Of a stretch of 64,000 nt of DNA, positions 11,906 through 26,322 are shown piece after piece (the first letter of the stretch is position 1; each line of letters opens with the position of its first letter). This stretch comes from Petrolisthes cinctipes. Its lineage: Eukaryota > Arthropoda > Malacostraca > Decapoda > Porcellanidae. The notes under the pieces were generated by a model, which had not been told where the DNA came from, did not search any database, and worked only from the letters and a program-made list of their open reading frames with translations. Position numbers and translations under genes: made by a program. Location of the stretch: assembly GCA_033782935.1 (NCBI GenBank), contig JAWQEG010000129.1:315001-379000 (forward strand). Direction: 5' to 3'.

Positions 11906-14320
11906 TTAAAACATTCTAGCACTGTGTAGGCATGTACAGATCGCTTCTTGGACCCCAAAATATCGAATTTTCGGATGTTTTGAGCCTGAATTTGAGATAT
12001 AAACGGGTGCAGAAGATGCATACACATATTGATTTTGGGCACCTAAAATATCGATTTTCAGCATGTTTTGGCCTGTATCTGAGTAGGCGTGTACAGATCG
12101 CTTCTGGAACCCTAAAATATCGAATATTTGGGTGTTTGGAGACTGAATTTGAGATATAAACGGGTACAGAAGATGCATGCACAATCGACTTTTGGGCACC
12201 TAAAAGTTCGATTTTTAGTATGTTTTGGGTCTGTATTTTGAAAATACTCTAACACGGAGTAGGCATGTACAGATCGCTTCTGGGACCCCAAAATATCGAA
12301 TTTTCGGGTGTTTTTAGCCTGAATTTGAGATATAAACGGGTACTGAAGATGCATGCACATATCGACTTTTGGGCACCTAAGATATCGATTTTGAGCATGT
12401 TTTGGGTCTGTATCTTGATAACATTCTAACTAGGAGTAGGCATGTACAGATCGCTTCTAGGACCCAAAAATACCGAATTTTCGGGTGTTTGGAGCCTGAA
12501 TTTGAGATATAAACGGGTACAGAAGATGCATTCACATATCGACTTTGGACACTTAAAATATCGATTTCTAGCATGTTTTGAGCCTATATTTTGAAAACAT
12601 TCTAACAAGGAGTAGGCATGTACAGATCGCTTCTGGGACCCCAAAATATCGAATTTTTGGATGTTTTGAGCCTGAATTTGAGATATAAACTGGTACTGAA
12701 GATAAATGCACATATCGACTTTTGGACACGTAAACTATCGATTTTTTAGCATGTTTTGGGCCTATATTTTGAAAATATTCTAGCACTGAGTAGGCATGTA
12801 CAGATCGCTTCAAGAACCCCAAAATATCGAATTTTCGGGTGTTTTGAGCCAGAATTTGATATATAAATGGATACAGAAGATGCATGCACATATCGACTTT
12901 GGGCACCTAAAATATCAATTTTCAGCATGTTTTGGGACTGTATTTTGAAAATACTCTAACACGGAGTAGGCATGTACAGATCGCTTCTAGGACCCAAAAA
13001 TACCGAATTTTCGGGTGTGTTGAGGTTGAATTTGGGATATAAACGTGTGCAGAAGATGCATACACATATTGACTTTGGGCACCTAAAATATAGATTTTTA
13101 GCATGTTTTGGGCCTGTATCTGAGTAGGCATGTACAGATCGTTTCTGGGACCCCAAAGTACCGAATTTTCGGGTGTTTTGAGCCTGAATTTGAGATATAA
13201 ACGGGTACAGAAGATCCATACACATATCGACTTTTGACACTTAAAATATCGATTTCCAGCATGTTTTGAGCCTATATTTTGAAAACATTCTAGCACTGAG
13301 TAAGCATATACAGATCGCTTCTTCGACCCCAAAATATCGAATTTTCGGGTGTTTTGAGCCAGAATTTGGGATATAAACGTGTGCAAAAGATGCATGCACA
13401 TATCGACTTTTGGGCACTTAAAATATCGATTTTTAGCATGTTTTGAGCCTATATTTTGAAAACATTCTAACACGGAGTAGGCATGTACAGATCGCTTCTG
13501 GGACCCCAAAATATCGAATTTTTGGATGTTTTGAGCCTGAATTTGAGATATAAACTGGTACTGAAGATAAATGCACATATCGACTTTTGGCCACGTAAAA
13601 TATCGATTTTTAGCATGTTTTGGGCCTATATTTTGAAAATATTCTAGCACTGAGTAGGCATGTACAGATCGTTTCTGGGACCCCAAAGTACCGAATTTTC
13701 GGGTGTTTTGAGCCTGAATTTGAGATATAAACGGGTACAGAAGATGCATACACATATCGACTTTTGACACTTAAAATATCGATTTCCAGCATGTTTTGGG
13801 CCTGTATTTTGAAAATACTCTAACACGGAGTAGGCATGTACAGATCGCTTCTAGGACCCAAAAATACCGAATTTTCGGGTTTGTTGAGGTTGAATTTGGG
13901 ATATAAACGTGTGCAGAAGATGCATACACATATTGACTTTGGGCACCTAAAATATAGATTTTAAGCATGTTTTGGGCCTGTATCTGAGTAGGCATGTACA
14001 GATCGTTTCTGGGAACCCAAAGTACCAAATTTTAGGGTGTTTTGAGCCTGAATTTGAGATATAAACGGGTACAGAAGATGCATACACATATCGACTTTTG
14101 ACACTTAAAATATCGATTTCCAGCATATTTTGGGTCTGTATCTTGAAAGCATTCTAACTAGGAGTAGGCATGTACAGATCGCTACTAGGACCCAAAAATA
14201 CCGAATTTTCGGGTGTTTTAAACCTGAATTTGAGATATAAACGGGTACAGAAGATCCATGCACATATCGACTTTGGACACTTAAAATATCGATTTTTAGC
14301 ATTTTATGAGGCCTATATTT
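11906..14320. repeat. 2,415-bp HOR of satellite B, copy 4
   Basis: Nearly identical to the following copy. Landmarks at 11916, 12112, 12377, 12568 and 12746 recur at exactly +2,415 with few changes seen by eye, such as ATATCGACTTTTG near 12359 against ATATTGACTTTTG near 14774. This is among the most recent duplications in the left half of the array. Confidence 0.88.
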
Positions 14321-16382
14321 TTAAAACATTCTAGCACTGTGTAGGCATGTACAGATCGCTTCTTGGACCCCAAAATATCGAATTTTCGGATGTTTTGAGC
14401 CTGAATTTGAGATATAAACGGGTGCAGAAGATGCATACACATATTGATTTTGGGCACCTAAAATATCGATTTTCAGCATGTTTTGGCCTGTATCTGAGTA
14501 GGCGTGTACAGATCGCTTCTGGAACCCTAAAATATCGAATATTTGGGTGTTTGGAGACTGAATTTGAGATATAAACGGGTACAGAAGATGCATGCACAAT
14601 CGACTTTTGGGCACCTAAAAGTTCGATTTTTAGTATGTTTTGGGTCTGTATTTTGAAAATACTCTAACACGGAGTAGGCATGTACAGATCGCTTCTGGGA
14701 CCCCAAAATATCGAATTTTCGGGTGTTTTTAGCCTGAATTTGAGATATAAACGGGTACTGAAGATGCATGCACATATTGACTTTTGGGCACCTAAGATAT
14801 CGATTTTGAGCATGTTTTGGGTCTGTATCTTGATAACATTCTAACTAGGAGTAGGCATGTACAGATCGCTTCTAGGACCCAAAAATACCGAATTTTCGGG
14901 TGTTTGGAGCCTGAATTTGAGATATAAACGGGTACAGAAGATGCATTCACATATCGACTTTGGACACTTAAAATATCGATTTCTAGCATGTTTTGAGCCT
15001 ATATTTTGAAAACATTCTAACAAGGAGTAGGCATGTACAGATCGCTTCTGGGACCCCAAAATATCGAATTTTTGGATGTTTTGAGCCTGAATTTGAGATA
15101 TAAACTGGTACTGAAGATAAATGCACATATCGACTTTTGGACACGTAAACTATCGATTTTTTAGCATGTTTTGGGCCTATATTTTGAAAATATTCTAGCA
15201 CTGAGTAGGCATGTACAGATCGCTTCAAGAACCCCAAAATATCGAATTTTCGGGTGTTTTGAGCCAGAATTTGATATATAAATGGATACAGAAGATGCAT
15301 GCACATATCGACTTTGGGCACCTAAAATATCAATTTTCAGCATGTTTTGGGACTGTATTTTGAAAATACTCTAACACGGAGTAGGCATGTACAGATCGCT
15401 TCTAGGACCCAAAAATACCGAATTTTCGGGTGTGTTGAGGTTGAATTTGGGATATAAACGTGTGCAGAAGATGCATACACATATTGACTTTGGGCACCTA
15501 AAATATAGATTTTTAGCATGTTTTGGGCCTGTATCTGAGTAGGCATGTACAGATCGTTTCTGGGACCCCAAAGTACCGAATTTTCGGGTGTTTTGAGCCT
15601 GAATTTGAGATATAAACGGGTACAGAAGATCCATACACATATCGACTTTTGACACTTAAAATATCGATTTCCAGCATGTTTTGAGCCTATATTTTGAAAA
15701 CATTCTAGCACTGAGTAAGCATATACAGATCGCTTCTTCGACCCCAAAATATCGAATTTTCGGGTGTTTTGAGGTTGAATTTGGGATATAAACGTGTGCA
15801 AAAGATGCATGCACATATCGACTTTTGGGCACTTAAAATATCGCTTTTTAGCATGTTTTGGGCCTATATTTTTAAAATATTCTAGCACTGAGTAGGCATG
15901 TACAGATCGTTTCTGGGGCCCCAAAGTACCGAATTTTCGGGTGTGTTGAGGTTGAATTTGGGATATAAACGTGTGCAGAAGATGCATACACATATTGACT
16001 TTGAGCACCTAAAATATAGATTTTTAGCATGTTTTGGGCCTGTATCTGAGTAGGCATGTACAGATCGTTTCTGGGAACCAAAAGTACCAAATTTTCGGGT
16101 GTTTTGAGCCTGAATTTGAGATATAAACGGGTACAGAAGATGCATACACATTTTGACTTTTGACACTTAAAATATCGATTTCCAGCATGTTTTGGGTCTG
16201 TATCTTGAAAGCATTCTAACTAGGAGTAGGCATGTACAGATCGCTACTAGGACCCAAAAATACACAATTTTCGGGTGTTTTAAACCTGAATTTGAGATAT
16301 AAACGGGTACAGAAGATCAATGCACATATCGACTTTGGACACTTAAAATATCGATTTTTAGCATTTTATGAAGCCTATATTT
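14321..16382. repeat. Shortened HOR copy 5 (2,062 bp)
   Basis: Same unit as its left neighbour but 353 bp shorter, the length of two monomers. The missing block lies around 15840-16000, where the order of monomer types jumps. Sequence on either side stays in phase with the 2,415-bp unit. Confidence 0.78.
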
Positions 16383-16853
16383 TTAAAACATTCTAGCACT
16401 GTGTAGGCATGTACAGATCGCTTCTTGGACCCCAAAATATCGAATTTTCGGATGTTTTGAACCTGAATTTGAGATATAAACGGGTGCAGAAGATGCATAC
16501 ACATATTGATTTTGGGCACCTAAAATATCGATTTTCAGCATGTTTTGGCCTGTATCTGAGTAGGCGTGTACAGATCGCTTCTGGAACCCTAAAATATCGA
16601 ATATTCGGGTGTTTGGAGACTGAATTTGAGATATAAACGGGTACAGAAGATGCATGCACAATCGACTTTTGGGCACCTAAAAGATCGATTTTTAGTATGT
16701 TTTGGGTCTGTATTTTGAAAATACTCTAACACGGAGTAAGCATGTACAGATCGCTTCTGGGACCCCAAAATATTGAATTTTCGGGTGTTTTGAGCCTGAA
16801 TTTGAGATATAAACGGGTACTGAAGATCCATGCACATATCGACTTTTGGGCAC

Positions 16854-17718
16854 CTAAGATATCGATTTTGAGCATGTTTTGGGTCTGTATCTTGATAACA
16901 TTCTAACTAGGAGTAGGCATGTACAGATCGCTTCTAGGACCCAAAAATACCGAATTTTCGGGTGTTTGGAGCCTGAATTTGAGATATAAACGGGTACAGA
17001 AGATGCATTCACATATCGACTTTGGACACTTAAAATATCGATTTTTAGCATGTTTTGAGCCTATATTTTGAAAACATTCTAACACGGAGTAGGCATGTAC
17101 AGATCGCTTCTGGGACCCCAAAATATCGAATTTTTGGATGTTTTGAGCCTGAATTTGAGATATAAACTGGTACTGAAGATAAATGCACATATCGACTTTT
17201 GGACACGTAAAATATCGATTTTTTAGCATGTTTTGGGCCTATATTTTGAAAATATTCTAGCACTGAGTAGGCATGTACAGATCGCTTCAAGAACCCCAAA
17301 ATATCGAATTTTCGGGTGTTTTGAGCCAGAATTTGAGATATAAATGGATACAGAAGATGCATGCACATATCGACTTTGGGCACCTAAAATATCAATTTTC
17401 AGCATGTTTTGGGCCTGTATTTTGAAAATACTCTAACACGGAGTAGGCATGTACAGATCGCTTCTAGGACCCAAAAATACCAAATTTTCGGGTGTGATGA
17501 GGTTGAATTTGGGATATAAACGTGTGCAGAAGATGCATACACATATTGACTTTGGGCACCTAAAATATAGATTTTTAGCATGTTTTGGGCCTGTATCTGA
17601 GTAGGCATGTACAGATCGTTTCTGGGATCCCAAAATATCGAATTTTCGGGTGTTTTGAGCCTAAATTTGAGATATAAACAGGTACTGAAGATGCATGCAC
17701 ATATCGACTTTTATGCAC
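16854..17718. repeat. 865-bp pentamer HOR unit
   Basis: Five B monomers of different types, one of them carrying the 18-bp deletion (see 20519). The next landmark of the same type is 865 bp downstream at 17719. This is the first clean occurrence of the pentamer that dominates the array up to about 35 kb. Confidence 0.8.
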
Positions 17719-19779
17719 CTAAGATATCGATTTTGAGCATGTTTTGGGTCTGTATCTTGATAACATTCTAACTAGGAGTAGGCATGTGCAGATCGCTTCT
17801 AGGACCCAAAAATACCGAATTTTCGGGTGTTTGGAGCATGAATTTGAGATATAAACGGGTACAGAAGATGCATTCACATATCGACTTTGGACACTTAAAA
17901 TATCGATTTTTAGCATGTTTTGAGCCTATATTTTGAAAACATTCTAACACGGAGTAGGCATGTACAGATCGGTTCTTGGACCCCAAAATATCGAATTTTT
18001 GGATGTTTTGAGCCTGAATTTGAGATATAAACTGGTACTGAAGATAAATGCACATATCGACTTTTGGACACGTAAAATATCGATTTTTTAGCATGTTTTG
18101 GGCCTATATTTTGAAAATATTCTAGCACTGAGTAGGCATGTACAGATCGCTTCAAGAACCCCAAAATATCGAATTTTCGGGTGTTTTGAGCCAGAATTTG
18201 AGATATAAACGGATACAGAAGATGCATGCACATATCGACTTTGGGCACCTAAAATATCGATTTTCAGCATGTTTTGGGCCTATATTTTGAAAATACTCTA
18301 ACACGGAGTAGGCATGTACAGATCGCTTCTAGGACCCAAAAATACCGAATTTTCGGTTGTGTTGAGGTTGAATTTGGGATATAAACGTGAGCAGAAGATG
18401 CATACACATATTGACTTTGGGCACCTAAAATATAGATTTTTTGCATGTTTTGGGCCTGTATCTGAGTAGGCATGTACAGATCGTTTCTGGGACCCCAAAG
18501 TACCGAATTTTCGAGTGTTTTGAGCCTGAATTTGAGATATAAAAGGGTACAGAAGATGAATACACATATCGACTTTTGACACTTAAAATATCAATTTTTA
18601 GCATGTTTTGAGCCTATATTTTGAAAACATTCTAACACGGAGTAGGCATGTACAGATTGCTTCTGGGACCCCAAAATATCGAATTTTTGGATGTTTTGAG
18701 CCTGAATTTGAGATATAAACTGGTACTGAAGATAAATACAAAGATCGACTTTGGGACACGTAAAATATCGATTTTTAGCATGTTTTGGGCCTATATTTTG
18801 AAAATATTCTAGCACTGAGTAGGCATGTACAGATCGCTTCAAGAACCCCAAAATATCGAATTTTCGGGTGTTTTGAGCCTGAATTTGAGATATAAACGGA
18901 CACAGAAGATGCATGCAAATATCGACTTTGGGCACCTAAAATATCAATTTTCAGCATGTTTTGCGTCTGTATTTTGAAAATACTCTACCACGGAGTAGGC
19001 ATGTACAGATCGCTTCTAGGACCCAAAAATACCGAATTTTCGGGTGTGTTGAGGTTGAATTTCGGATATAAACGTGTGCAGAAGATGTATACACATATTG
19101 ACTTTGGGCACCTAAAATATAGATTTTTTGCATGTTTTGGGCCTGTATCTAAGTAGGCATGTACAGATCGTTTCTGGGACCCCAAAGTACCAAATTTTCG
19201 GGTGTTTTGAGCTTGAATTTGAGATATAAACGGGTACAGAAGATGCATACACATATCGACTTTTGACACTTAAAATATCGATTTCCAGCATGTTTTGGGA
19301 CTGTATCTTGAAAGCATTCTAACTAGGAGTAGGCATATACAGTTCGCTTCTAGGACCCAAAAATACCGAATTTTCGGGTGTTTTAAACCTGAATTTGAGA
19401 TATAAACGGGTGCAGAAGATGCATACACATATTGATTTTGGGCACCTAAAATATCGATTTTCAGCATGTTTCTGCCTGTATCTGAGTAGGCGTGTACAGA
19501 TCGCTTCTGGAACCCTAAAATATCGAATATTCGGGTGTTTGGAGACTGAATTTGAGATATAAACGGGTACAGAAGATGCATGCACAATCGACTTTTGGGC
19601 ACCTAAAAGATCGATTTTTAGTATGTTTTGGGCCTGTATTTTGAAAATACTCTAACACGGAGTAGGCATGTACAGATCGCTTCTGGGACCCCAAAATATC
19701 GAATTTTCGGGTGTTTTGAGCCTGAATTTGAGATATAAACGGGTACTGAAGATGCATGCACATATCGACTTTTATGCAC

Positions 19780-20644
19780 CTAAGATATCGATTTTGAGCA
19801 TGTTTTGGGTCTGTATCTTGATAACATTCTAACTAGGAGTAGGCATGTACAGATCGCTTCTAGGACCCAAAAATACCGAATTTTCGGGTGTTTGGAGCAT
19901 GAATTTGAGATATAAACGGGTACAGAAGATGCATTCACATATCGACTTTGGACACTTAAAATATCGATTTTTAGCATGTTTTGAGCCTATATTTTGAAAA
20001 CATTCTAACACGGAGTAGGCATGTACAGATCGGTTCTTGGACCCCAAAATATCGAATTTTTGGATGTTTTGAGCCTGAATTTAAGATATAAACTGGGACT
20101 GAAGATAAATGCACATATCGACTTTTGGACACGTAAAATATCGATTTTTTAGCATGTTTTGGGCCTATATTTTGAAAATATTCTAGCACTAAGTAGGCAT
20201 GTACAGATCGCTTCAAGAACCCCAAAATATCGAATTTTCGGGTGTTTTGAGCCAGAATTTGAGATATAAACGGTTACAGAAGATGCATGCACATATCGAC
20301 TTTGGGCACCTAAAATATCAATTTTCAGCATGTTTTGGGCCTGTATCTTGAAAATACTCTAACACGGAGTAGGCATGTACAGATCGCTTCTAGGACCCAA
20401 AAATACCGAATTTTCGGGTGTGTTGAGGTTGAATTTGGGATATAAACGTGTGCAGAAGATGCATACACATATTGACTTTGGGCACCTAAAATATAGATTT
20501 TTAGCATGTTTTGGGCCTGTATCTGAGTAGGCATGTACAGATCGTTTCTGGGACCCCAAAATATCGAATTTTCGGGTGTTTTGAGCCTAAATTTGAGATA
20601 TAAACAGGTACTGAAGATGCATGCACATATCGACTTTTATGCAC
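19780..20644. repeat. 865-bp pentamer, nested unit 1 of 2
   Basis: Landmark spacing 19780 to 20645 is exactly 865 bp. Monomer types follow the order seen in all other pentamers. The ATTTGGGATATAAACGTG allele occurs near 20434. Confidence 0.88.
20519..20525. repeat. Breakpoint of the 18-bp-deletion monomer type (example)
   Basis: GGGCCTGTATCTGAGTAGGC replaces the normal run that reads GGGCCTGTAT, then TTTGAAAATATTCTAGCA, then CTGAGTAGGC. This makes a monomer of about 158 bp. The same breakpoint recurs once per pentamer and in the 2.4-kb units (for example near 3636, 4679, 7088, 13117, 21390, 25330, 31014), so the deletion occurred once and was then amplified. It makes a good register marker. 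Confidence 0.9.
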
Positions 20645-21509
20645 CTAAGATATCGATTTTGAGCATGTTTTGGGTCTGTATCTTGATAACATTCTAACTA
20701 GGAGTAGGCATGTACAGATCGCTTCTAGGACCCAAAAATACCGAATTTTCGGGTGTTTGGAGCATGAATTTGAGATATAAACGGGTACAGAAGATGCATT
20801 CACATATCGACTTTGGACACTTAAAATATCGATTTTTAGCATGTTTTGAGCCTATATTTTGAAAACATTCTAACACGGAGTAGGCATGTACAGATCGGTT
20901 CTTGGACCCCAAAATATCGAATTTTTGGATGTTTTGAGCCTGAATTTAAGATATAAACTGGGACTGAAGATAAATGCACATATCGACTTTTGGACACGTA
21001 AAATATCGATTTTTTAGCATGTTTTGGGCCTATATTTTGAAAATATTCTAGCACTAAGTAGGCATGTACAGATCGCTTCAAGAACCCCAAAATATCGAAT
21101 TTTCGGGTGTTTTGAGCCAGAATTTGATATATAAACGGTTACAGAAGATGCATGCACATATCGACTTTGGGCACCTAAAATATCAATTTTCAGCATGTTT
21201 TGGGCCTGTATCTTGAAAATACTCTAACACGGAGTAGGCATGTACAGATCGCTTCTAGGACCCAAAAATACCGAATTTTCGGGTGTGTTGAGGTTGAATT
21301 TGGTATATAAACGTGTGCAGAAGATGCATACACATATTGACTTTGGGCACCTAAAATATAGATTTTTAGCATGTTTTGGGCCTGTATCTGAGTAGGCATG
21401 TACAGATCGTTTCTGGGACCCCAAAATATCGAATTTTCGGGTGTTTTGAGCCTAAATTTGAGATATAAACAGGTACTGAAGATGCATGCACATATCGACT
21501 TTTATGCAC
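20645..21509. repeat. 865-bp pentamer, nested unit 2 of 2
   Basis: Tandem copy of its left neighbour at exactly 865 bp. It differs at single bases, such as ATTTGGTATATAAACGTG near 21299 in place of ATTTGGGATATAAACGTG. Confidence 0.88.
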
Positions 21510-24500
21510 CTAAGATATCGATTTTGAGCATGTTTTGGGTCTGTATCTTGATAACATTCTAACTAGGAGTAGGCATGTACAGATCGCTTCTAGGACCCAA
21601 AAATACCGAATTTTCGGGTGTTTGGAGCATGAATTTGAGATATAAACGGGTACAGAAGATGCATTCACATATCGACTTTGGACACTTAAAATATCGATTT
21701 TTAGCATGTTTTGAGCCTATATTTTGAAAACATTCTAACACGGAGTAGGCATGTACAGATCGGTTCTTGGACCCCAAAATATCGAATTTTTGGATGTTTT
21801 GAGCCTGAATTTGAGATATAAACTGGTACTGAAGATATATGCACATATCGACTTTTGGACACGTACAATATCGATTTTTTAGCATGTTTTGGGCCTATAT
21901 TTTGAAAATATTCTAGCACTGAGTAGGCATGTACAGATCGCTTCAAGAACCCCAAAATATCGAATTTTCGGGTGTTTTGAGCCAGAATTTGAGATATAAA
22001 CGGATACAGAAGATGCATGCACATATCGACTTTGGGCACCTAAAATATCGATTTTCAGCATGTTTTGGGCCTATATTTTGAAAATACTCTAACACGGAGT
22101 AGGCATGTACAGATCGCTTCTAGGACCCAAAAATACCGAATTTTCGGGTGTGTTGAGGTTGAATTTGGGATATAAACGTGAGCAGAAGATGCATACACAT
22201 ATTGACTTTGGGCACCTAAAATATAGATTTTTTGCATGTTTTGGGCCTGTATCTGAGTAGGCATGTACAGATCGTTTCTGGGACCCCAAAGTACCGAATT
22301 TTCGGGTGTTTTGAGCCTGAATTTGAGATATAAAAGGGTACAGAAGATGAATACACATATCGACTTTTGACACTTAAAATAACGATTTCCAGCATGTTTT
22401 GAGCCTAAATTTTGAAAACATTCTAGCACTGAGTAGGCATATACAGATCGCTTCTTCGACCCCAAAGTATCGAATTTTCGGGTGTTTTGAGGTTGAATTT
22501 GGGATATAAACGTGTGCAAAAGATGCATGCACATATCGACTTTGGGCACCTAAAATATCAATTCTCAGCATGTTTTGGGCCTGTATTTTGAAAATACTCT
22601 AACACGGAGTAGGCATGTACAGATCGCTTCTAGGACCCAAAAATACCGAATTTTCGGGTGTGTTGAGGTTGAATTTCGGATATAAACGTGTGCAGAACAT
22701 GCATACACATATTGACTTTGGGCACCTAAAATATAGATTTTTAGCATTTTTTTTAGCCTGTATCTGAGTAGGCATGTACAGATCGTTTTGGGGACCCCAA
22801 AGTACCGAATTTTCGGGTGTTTTGAGCCTGAATTTGAGATATAAACGGGTACAGAAGATGCATATACATATCGACTTTTGACACTTAAAATATCGATTTC
22901 CAGCATGTTTTGGGTCTGTATCTTGAAAGCATTCTAACTAGGAGTAGGCATGTACAGATTGCTTCTAGGACCCAAAAATACCGAATTTTCGGGTGTTTTA
23001 AACCTGAATTTGAGATATAAACGGGTACAGAAGATCCATGCACATATCGACTTTGGACACTTAAAATATCGATTTTTATCATTTTATGAGGCCTATATTT
23101 TTAAAACATTCTAGCACTGTGTAGGCATGTACAGATCGCTTCTAGGACCCAAAAATACCGAATTTTCGGGTGTGTTGAGGTTGAATTTGGGATATAAACG
23201 TGAGCAGAAGATGCATACACATATTGACTTTGGGCACCTAAAATATAGATTTTTTGCATGTTTTGGGCCTGTATCTGAGTAGGCATGTACAGATCGTTTC
23301 TGGGACCCCAAAGTACCGAATTTTCGAGTGTTTTGAGCCTGAATTTGAGATATAAAAGGGTACAGAAGATGAATACACATATCGACTTTTGACACTTAAA
23401 ATATCAATTTTTAGCATGTTTTGAGCCTATATTTTGAAAACATTCTAACACGGAGTAGGCATGTACAGATTGCTTCTGGGACCCCAAAATATCGAATTTT
23501 TGGATGTTTTGAGCCTGAATTTGAGATATAAACTGGTACTGAAGATAAATACACAGATCGACTTTGGGACACGTAAAATATCGATTTTTAGCATGTTTTG
23601 GGCCTATATTTTGAAAATATTCTAGCACTGAGTAGGCATGTACAGATCGCTTCAAGAACCCCAAAATATCGAATTTTCGGGTGTTTTGAGCCTGAATTTG
23701 AGATATAAACGGACACAGAAGATGCATGCAAATATCGACTTTGGGCACCTAAAATATCAATTTTCAGCATGTTTTGCGTCTGTATTTTGAAAATACTCTA
23801 CCACGGAGTAGGCATGTACAGATCGCTTCTAGGACCCAAAAATACCAAATTTTCGGGTGTGTTGAGGTTGAATTTCGGATATAAACGTGTGCAGAAGATG
23901 TATACACATATTGACTTTGGGCACCTAAAATATAGATTTTTTGCATGTTTTGGGCCTGTATCTAAGTAGGCATGTACAGATCGTTTCTGGGACCCCAAAG
24001 TACCAAATTTTCGGGTGTTTTGAGCTTGAATTTGAGATATAAACGGGTACAGAAGATGCATACACATATCGACTTTTGACACTTAAAATATCGATTTCCA
24101 GCATGTTTTGGGACTGTATCTTGAAAGCATTCTAACTAGGAGTAGGCATATACAGTTCGCTTCTAGGACCCAAAAATACCGAATTTTCGGGTGTTTTAAA
24201 CCTGAATTTGAGATATAAACGGGTGCAGAAGATGCATACACATATTGATTTTGGGCACCTAAAATATCGATTTTCAGCATGTTTCTGCCTGTATCTGAGT
24301 AGGCGTGTACAGATCGCTTCTGGAACCCTAAAATATCGAATATTCGGGTGTTTGGAGACTGAATTTGAGATATAAACGGGTACAGAAGATGCATGCACAA
24401 TCGACTTTTGGGCACCTAAAAGATCGATTTTTAGTATGTTTTGGGCCTGTATTTTGAAAATACTCTAACACGGAGTAGGCATGTACAGATCGCTTCTGGG

Positions 24501-24592
24501 ACCCCAAAATATCGAATTTTCGGGTGTTTTGAGCCTGAATTTGAGATATAAACGGGTACTGAAGATGCATGCACATATCGACTTTTATGCAC

Positions 24593-25457
24593 CTAAGATA
24601 TCGATTTTGAGCATGTTTTGGGTCTGTATCTTGATAACATTCTAACTAGGAGTAGGCATGTACAGATCGCTTCTAGGACCCAAAAATACCGAATTTTCGG
24701 GTGTTTGGAGCATGAATTTGAAATATAAACGGGTACAGAAGATGCATTCACATATCGACTTTGGACACTTAAAATATCGATTTTTAGCATGTTTTGAGCC
24801 TATATTTTGAAAACATTCTAACACGGAGTAGGCATGTACAGATCGGTTCTTGGACCCCAAAATATCGAATTTTTGGATGTTTTGAGCCTGAATTTAAGAT
24901 ATAAACTGGGACTGAAGATAAATGCACATATCGACTTTTGGACACGTAAAATATCGATTTTTTAGCATGTTTTGGGCCTATATTTTGAAAATATTCTAGC
25001 ACTAAGTAGGCATGTACAGATCGCTTCAAGAACCCCAAAATATCGAATTTTCGGGTGTTTTGAGCCAGAATTTGAGATATAAACGGTTACAGAAGATGCA
25101 TGCACATATCGACTTTGGGCACCTAAAATATCAATTTTCAGCATGTTTTGGGCCTGTATCTTGAAAATACTCTAACACGGAGTAGGCATGTACAGATCGC
25201 TTCTAGGACCCAAAAATACCGAATTTTCGGGTGTGTTGAGGTTGAATTTGGTATATAAACGTGTGCAGAAGATGCATACACATATTGACTTTGGGCACCT
25301 AAAATATAGATTTTTAGCATGTTTTGGGCCTGTATCTGAGTAGGCATGTACAGATCGTTTCTGGGACCCCAAAATATCGAATTTTCGGGTGTTTTGAGCC
25401 TAAATTTGAGATATAAACAGGTACTGAAGATGCATGCACATATCGACTTTTATGCAC
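24593..25457. repeat. 865-bp pentamer, nested unit 1 of 3
   Basis: Landmarks 24593, 25458, 26323 and 27188 are spaced by exactly 865 bp, giving three full pentamers in this copy of the larger unit. This one begins with a GAATTTGAAATATAAACGGG variant near 24715. Confidence 0.88.
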
Positions 25458-26322
25458 CTAAGATATCGATTTTGAGCATGTTTTGGGTCTGTATCTTGAT
25501 AACATTCTAACTAGGAGTAGGCATGTACAGATCGCTTCTAGGACCCAAAAATACCGAATTTTCGGGTGTTTGGAGCATGAATTTGAGATATAAACGGGTA
25601 CAGAAGATGCATTCACATATCGACTTTGGACACTTAAAATATCGATTTTTAGCATGTTTTGAGCCTATATTTTGAAAACATTCTAACACGGAGTAGGCAT
25701 GTACAGATCGGTTCTTGGACCCCAAAATATCGAATTTTTGGATGTTTTGAGCCTGAATTTAAGATATAAACTGGGACTGAAGATAAATGCACATATCGAC
25801 TTTTGGACACGTAAAATATCGATTTTTTAGCATGTTTTGGGCCTATATTTTGAAAATATTCTAGCACTAAGTAGGCATGTACAGATCGCTTCAAGAACCC
25901 CAAAATATCGAATTTTCGGGTGTTTTGAGCCAGAATTTGAGATATAAACGGTTACAGAAGATGCATGCACATATCGACTTTGGGCACCTAAAATATCAAT
26001 TTTCAGCATGTTTTGGGCCTGTATCTTGAAAATACTCTAACACGGAGTAGGCATGTACAGATCGCTTCTAGGACCCAAAAATACCGAATTTTCGGGTGTG
26101 TTGAGGTTGAATTTGGGATATAAACGTGTGCAGAAGATGCATACACATATTGACTTTGGGCACCTAAAATATAGATTTTTAGCATGTTTTGGGCCTGTAT
26201 CTGAGTAGGCATGTACAGATCGTTTCTGGGACCCCAAAATATCGAATTTTCGGGTGTTTTGAGCCTAAATTTGAGATATAAACAGGTACTGAAGATGCAT
26301 GCACATATCGACTTTTATGCAC
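25458..26322. repeat. 865-bp pentamer, nested unit 2 of 3
   Basis: Exact 865-bp spacing to both neighbours. It carries the GGGATATAAACGTG allele near 26116, whereas the flanking pentamers carry GGTATATAAACGTG. This allows the inserted unit to be placed relative to the two-pentamer copy upstream. Confidence 0.88.

Larger units (their letters stand above)
19780..24592. repeat. Super-HOR copy 1 (4,813 bp, two pentamers)
   Basis: The distance from 19780 to the equivalent landmark at 24593 is 4,813 bp, that is 3,083 bp of fixed sequence plus 2 x 865 bp. Equivalent landmarks in the fixed part recur at +5,678 in the next copy (22055/27733, 22374/28052, 22885/28563, 23404/29082) with very few substitutions. 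Confidence 0.87.

Noticed and set aside
22740..22756. T8 run (also near 28422 and 32372) as a retrotransposon poly-A/T tail or RNA polymerase III terminator
   Set aside because: It lies inside an intact monomer register in three equivalent HOR positions, so it is a single slippage variant copied with the HOR.
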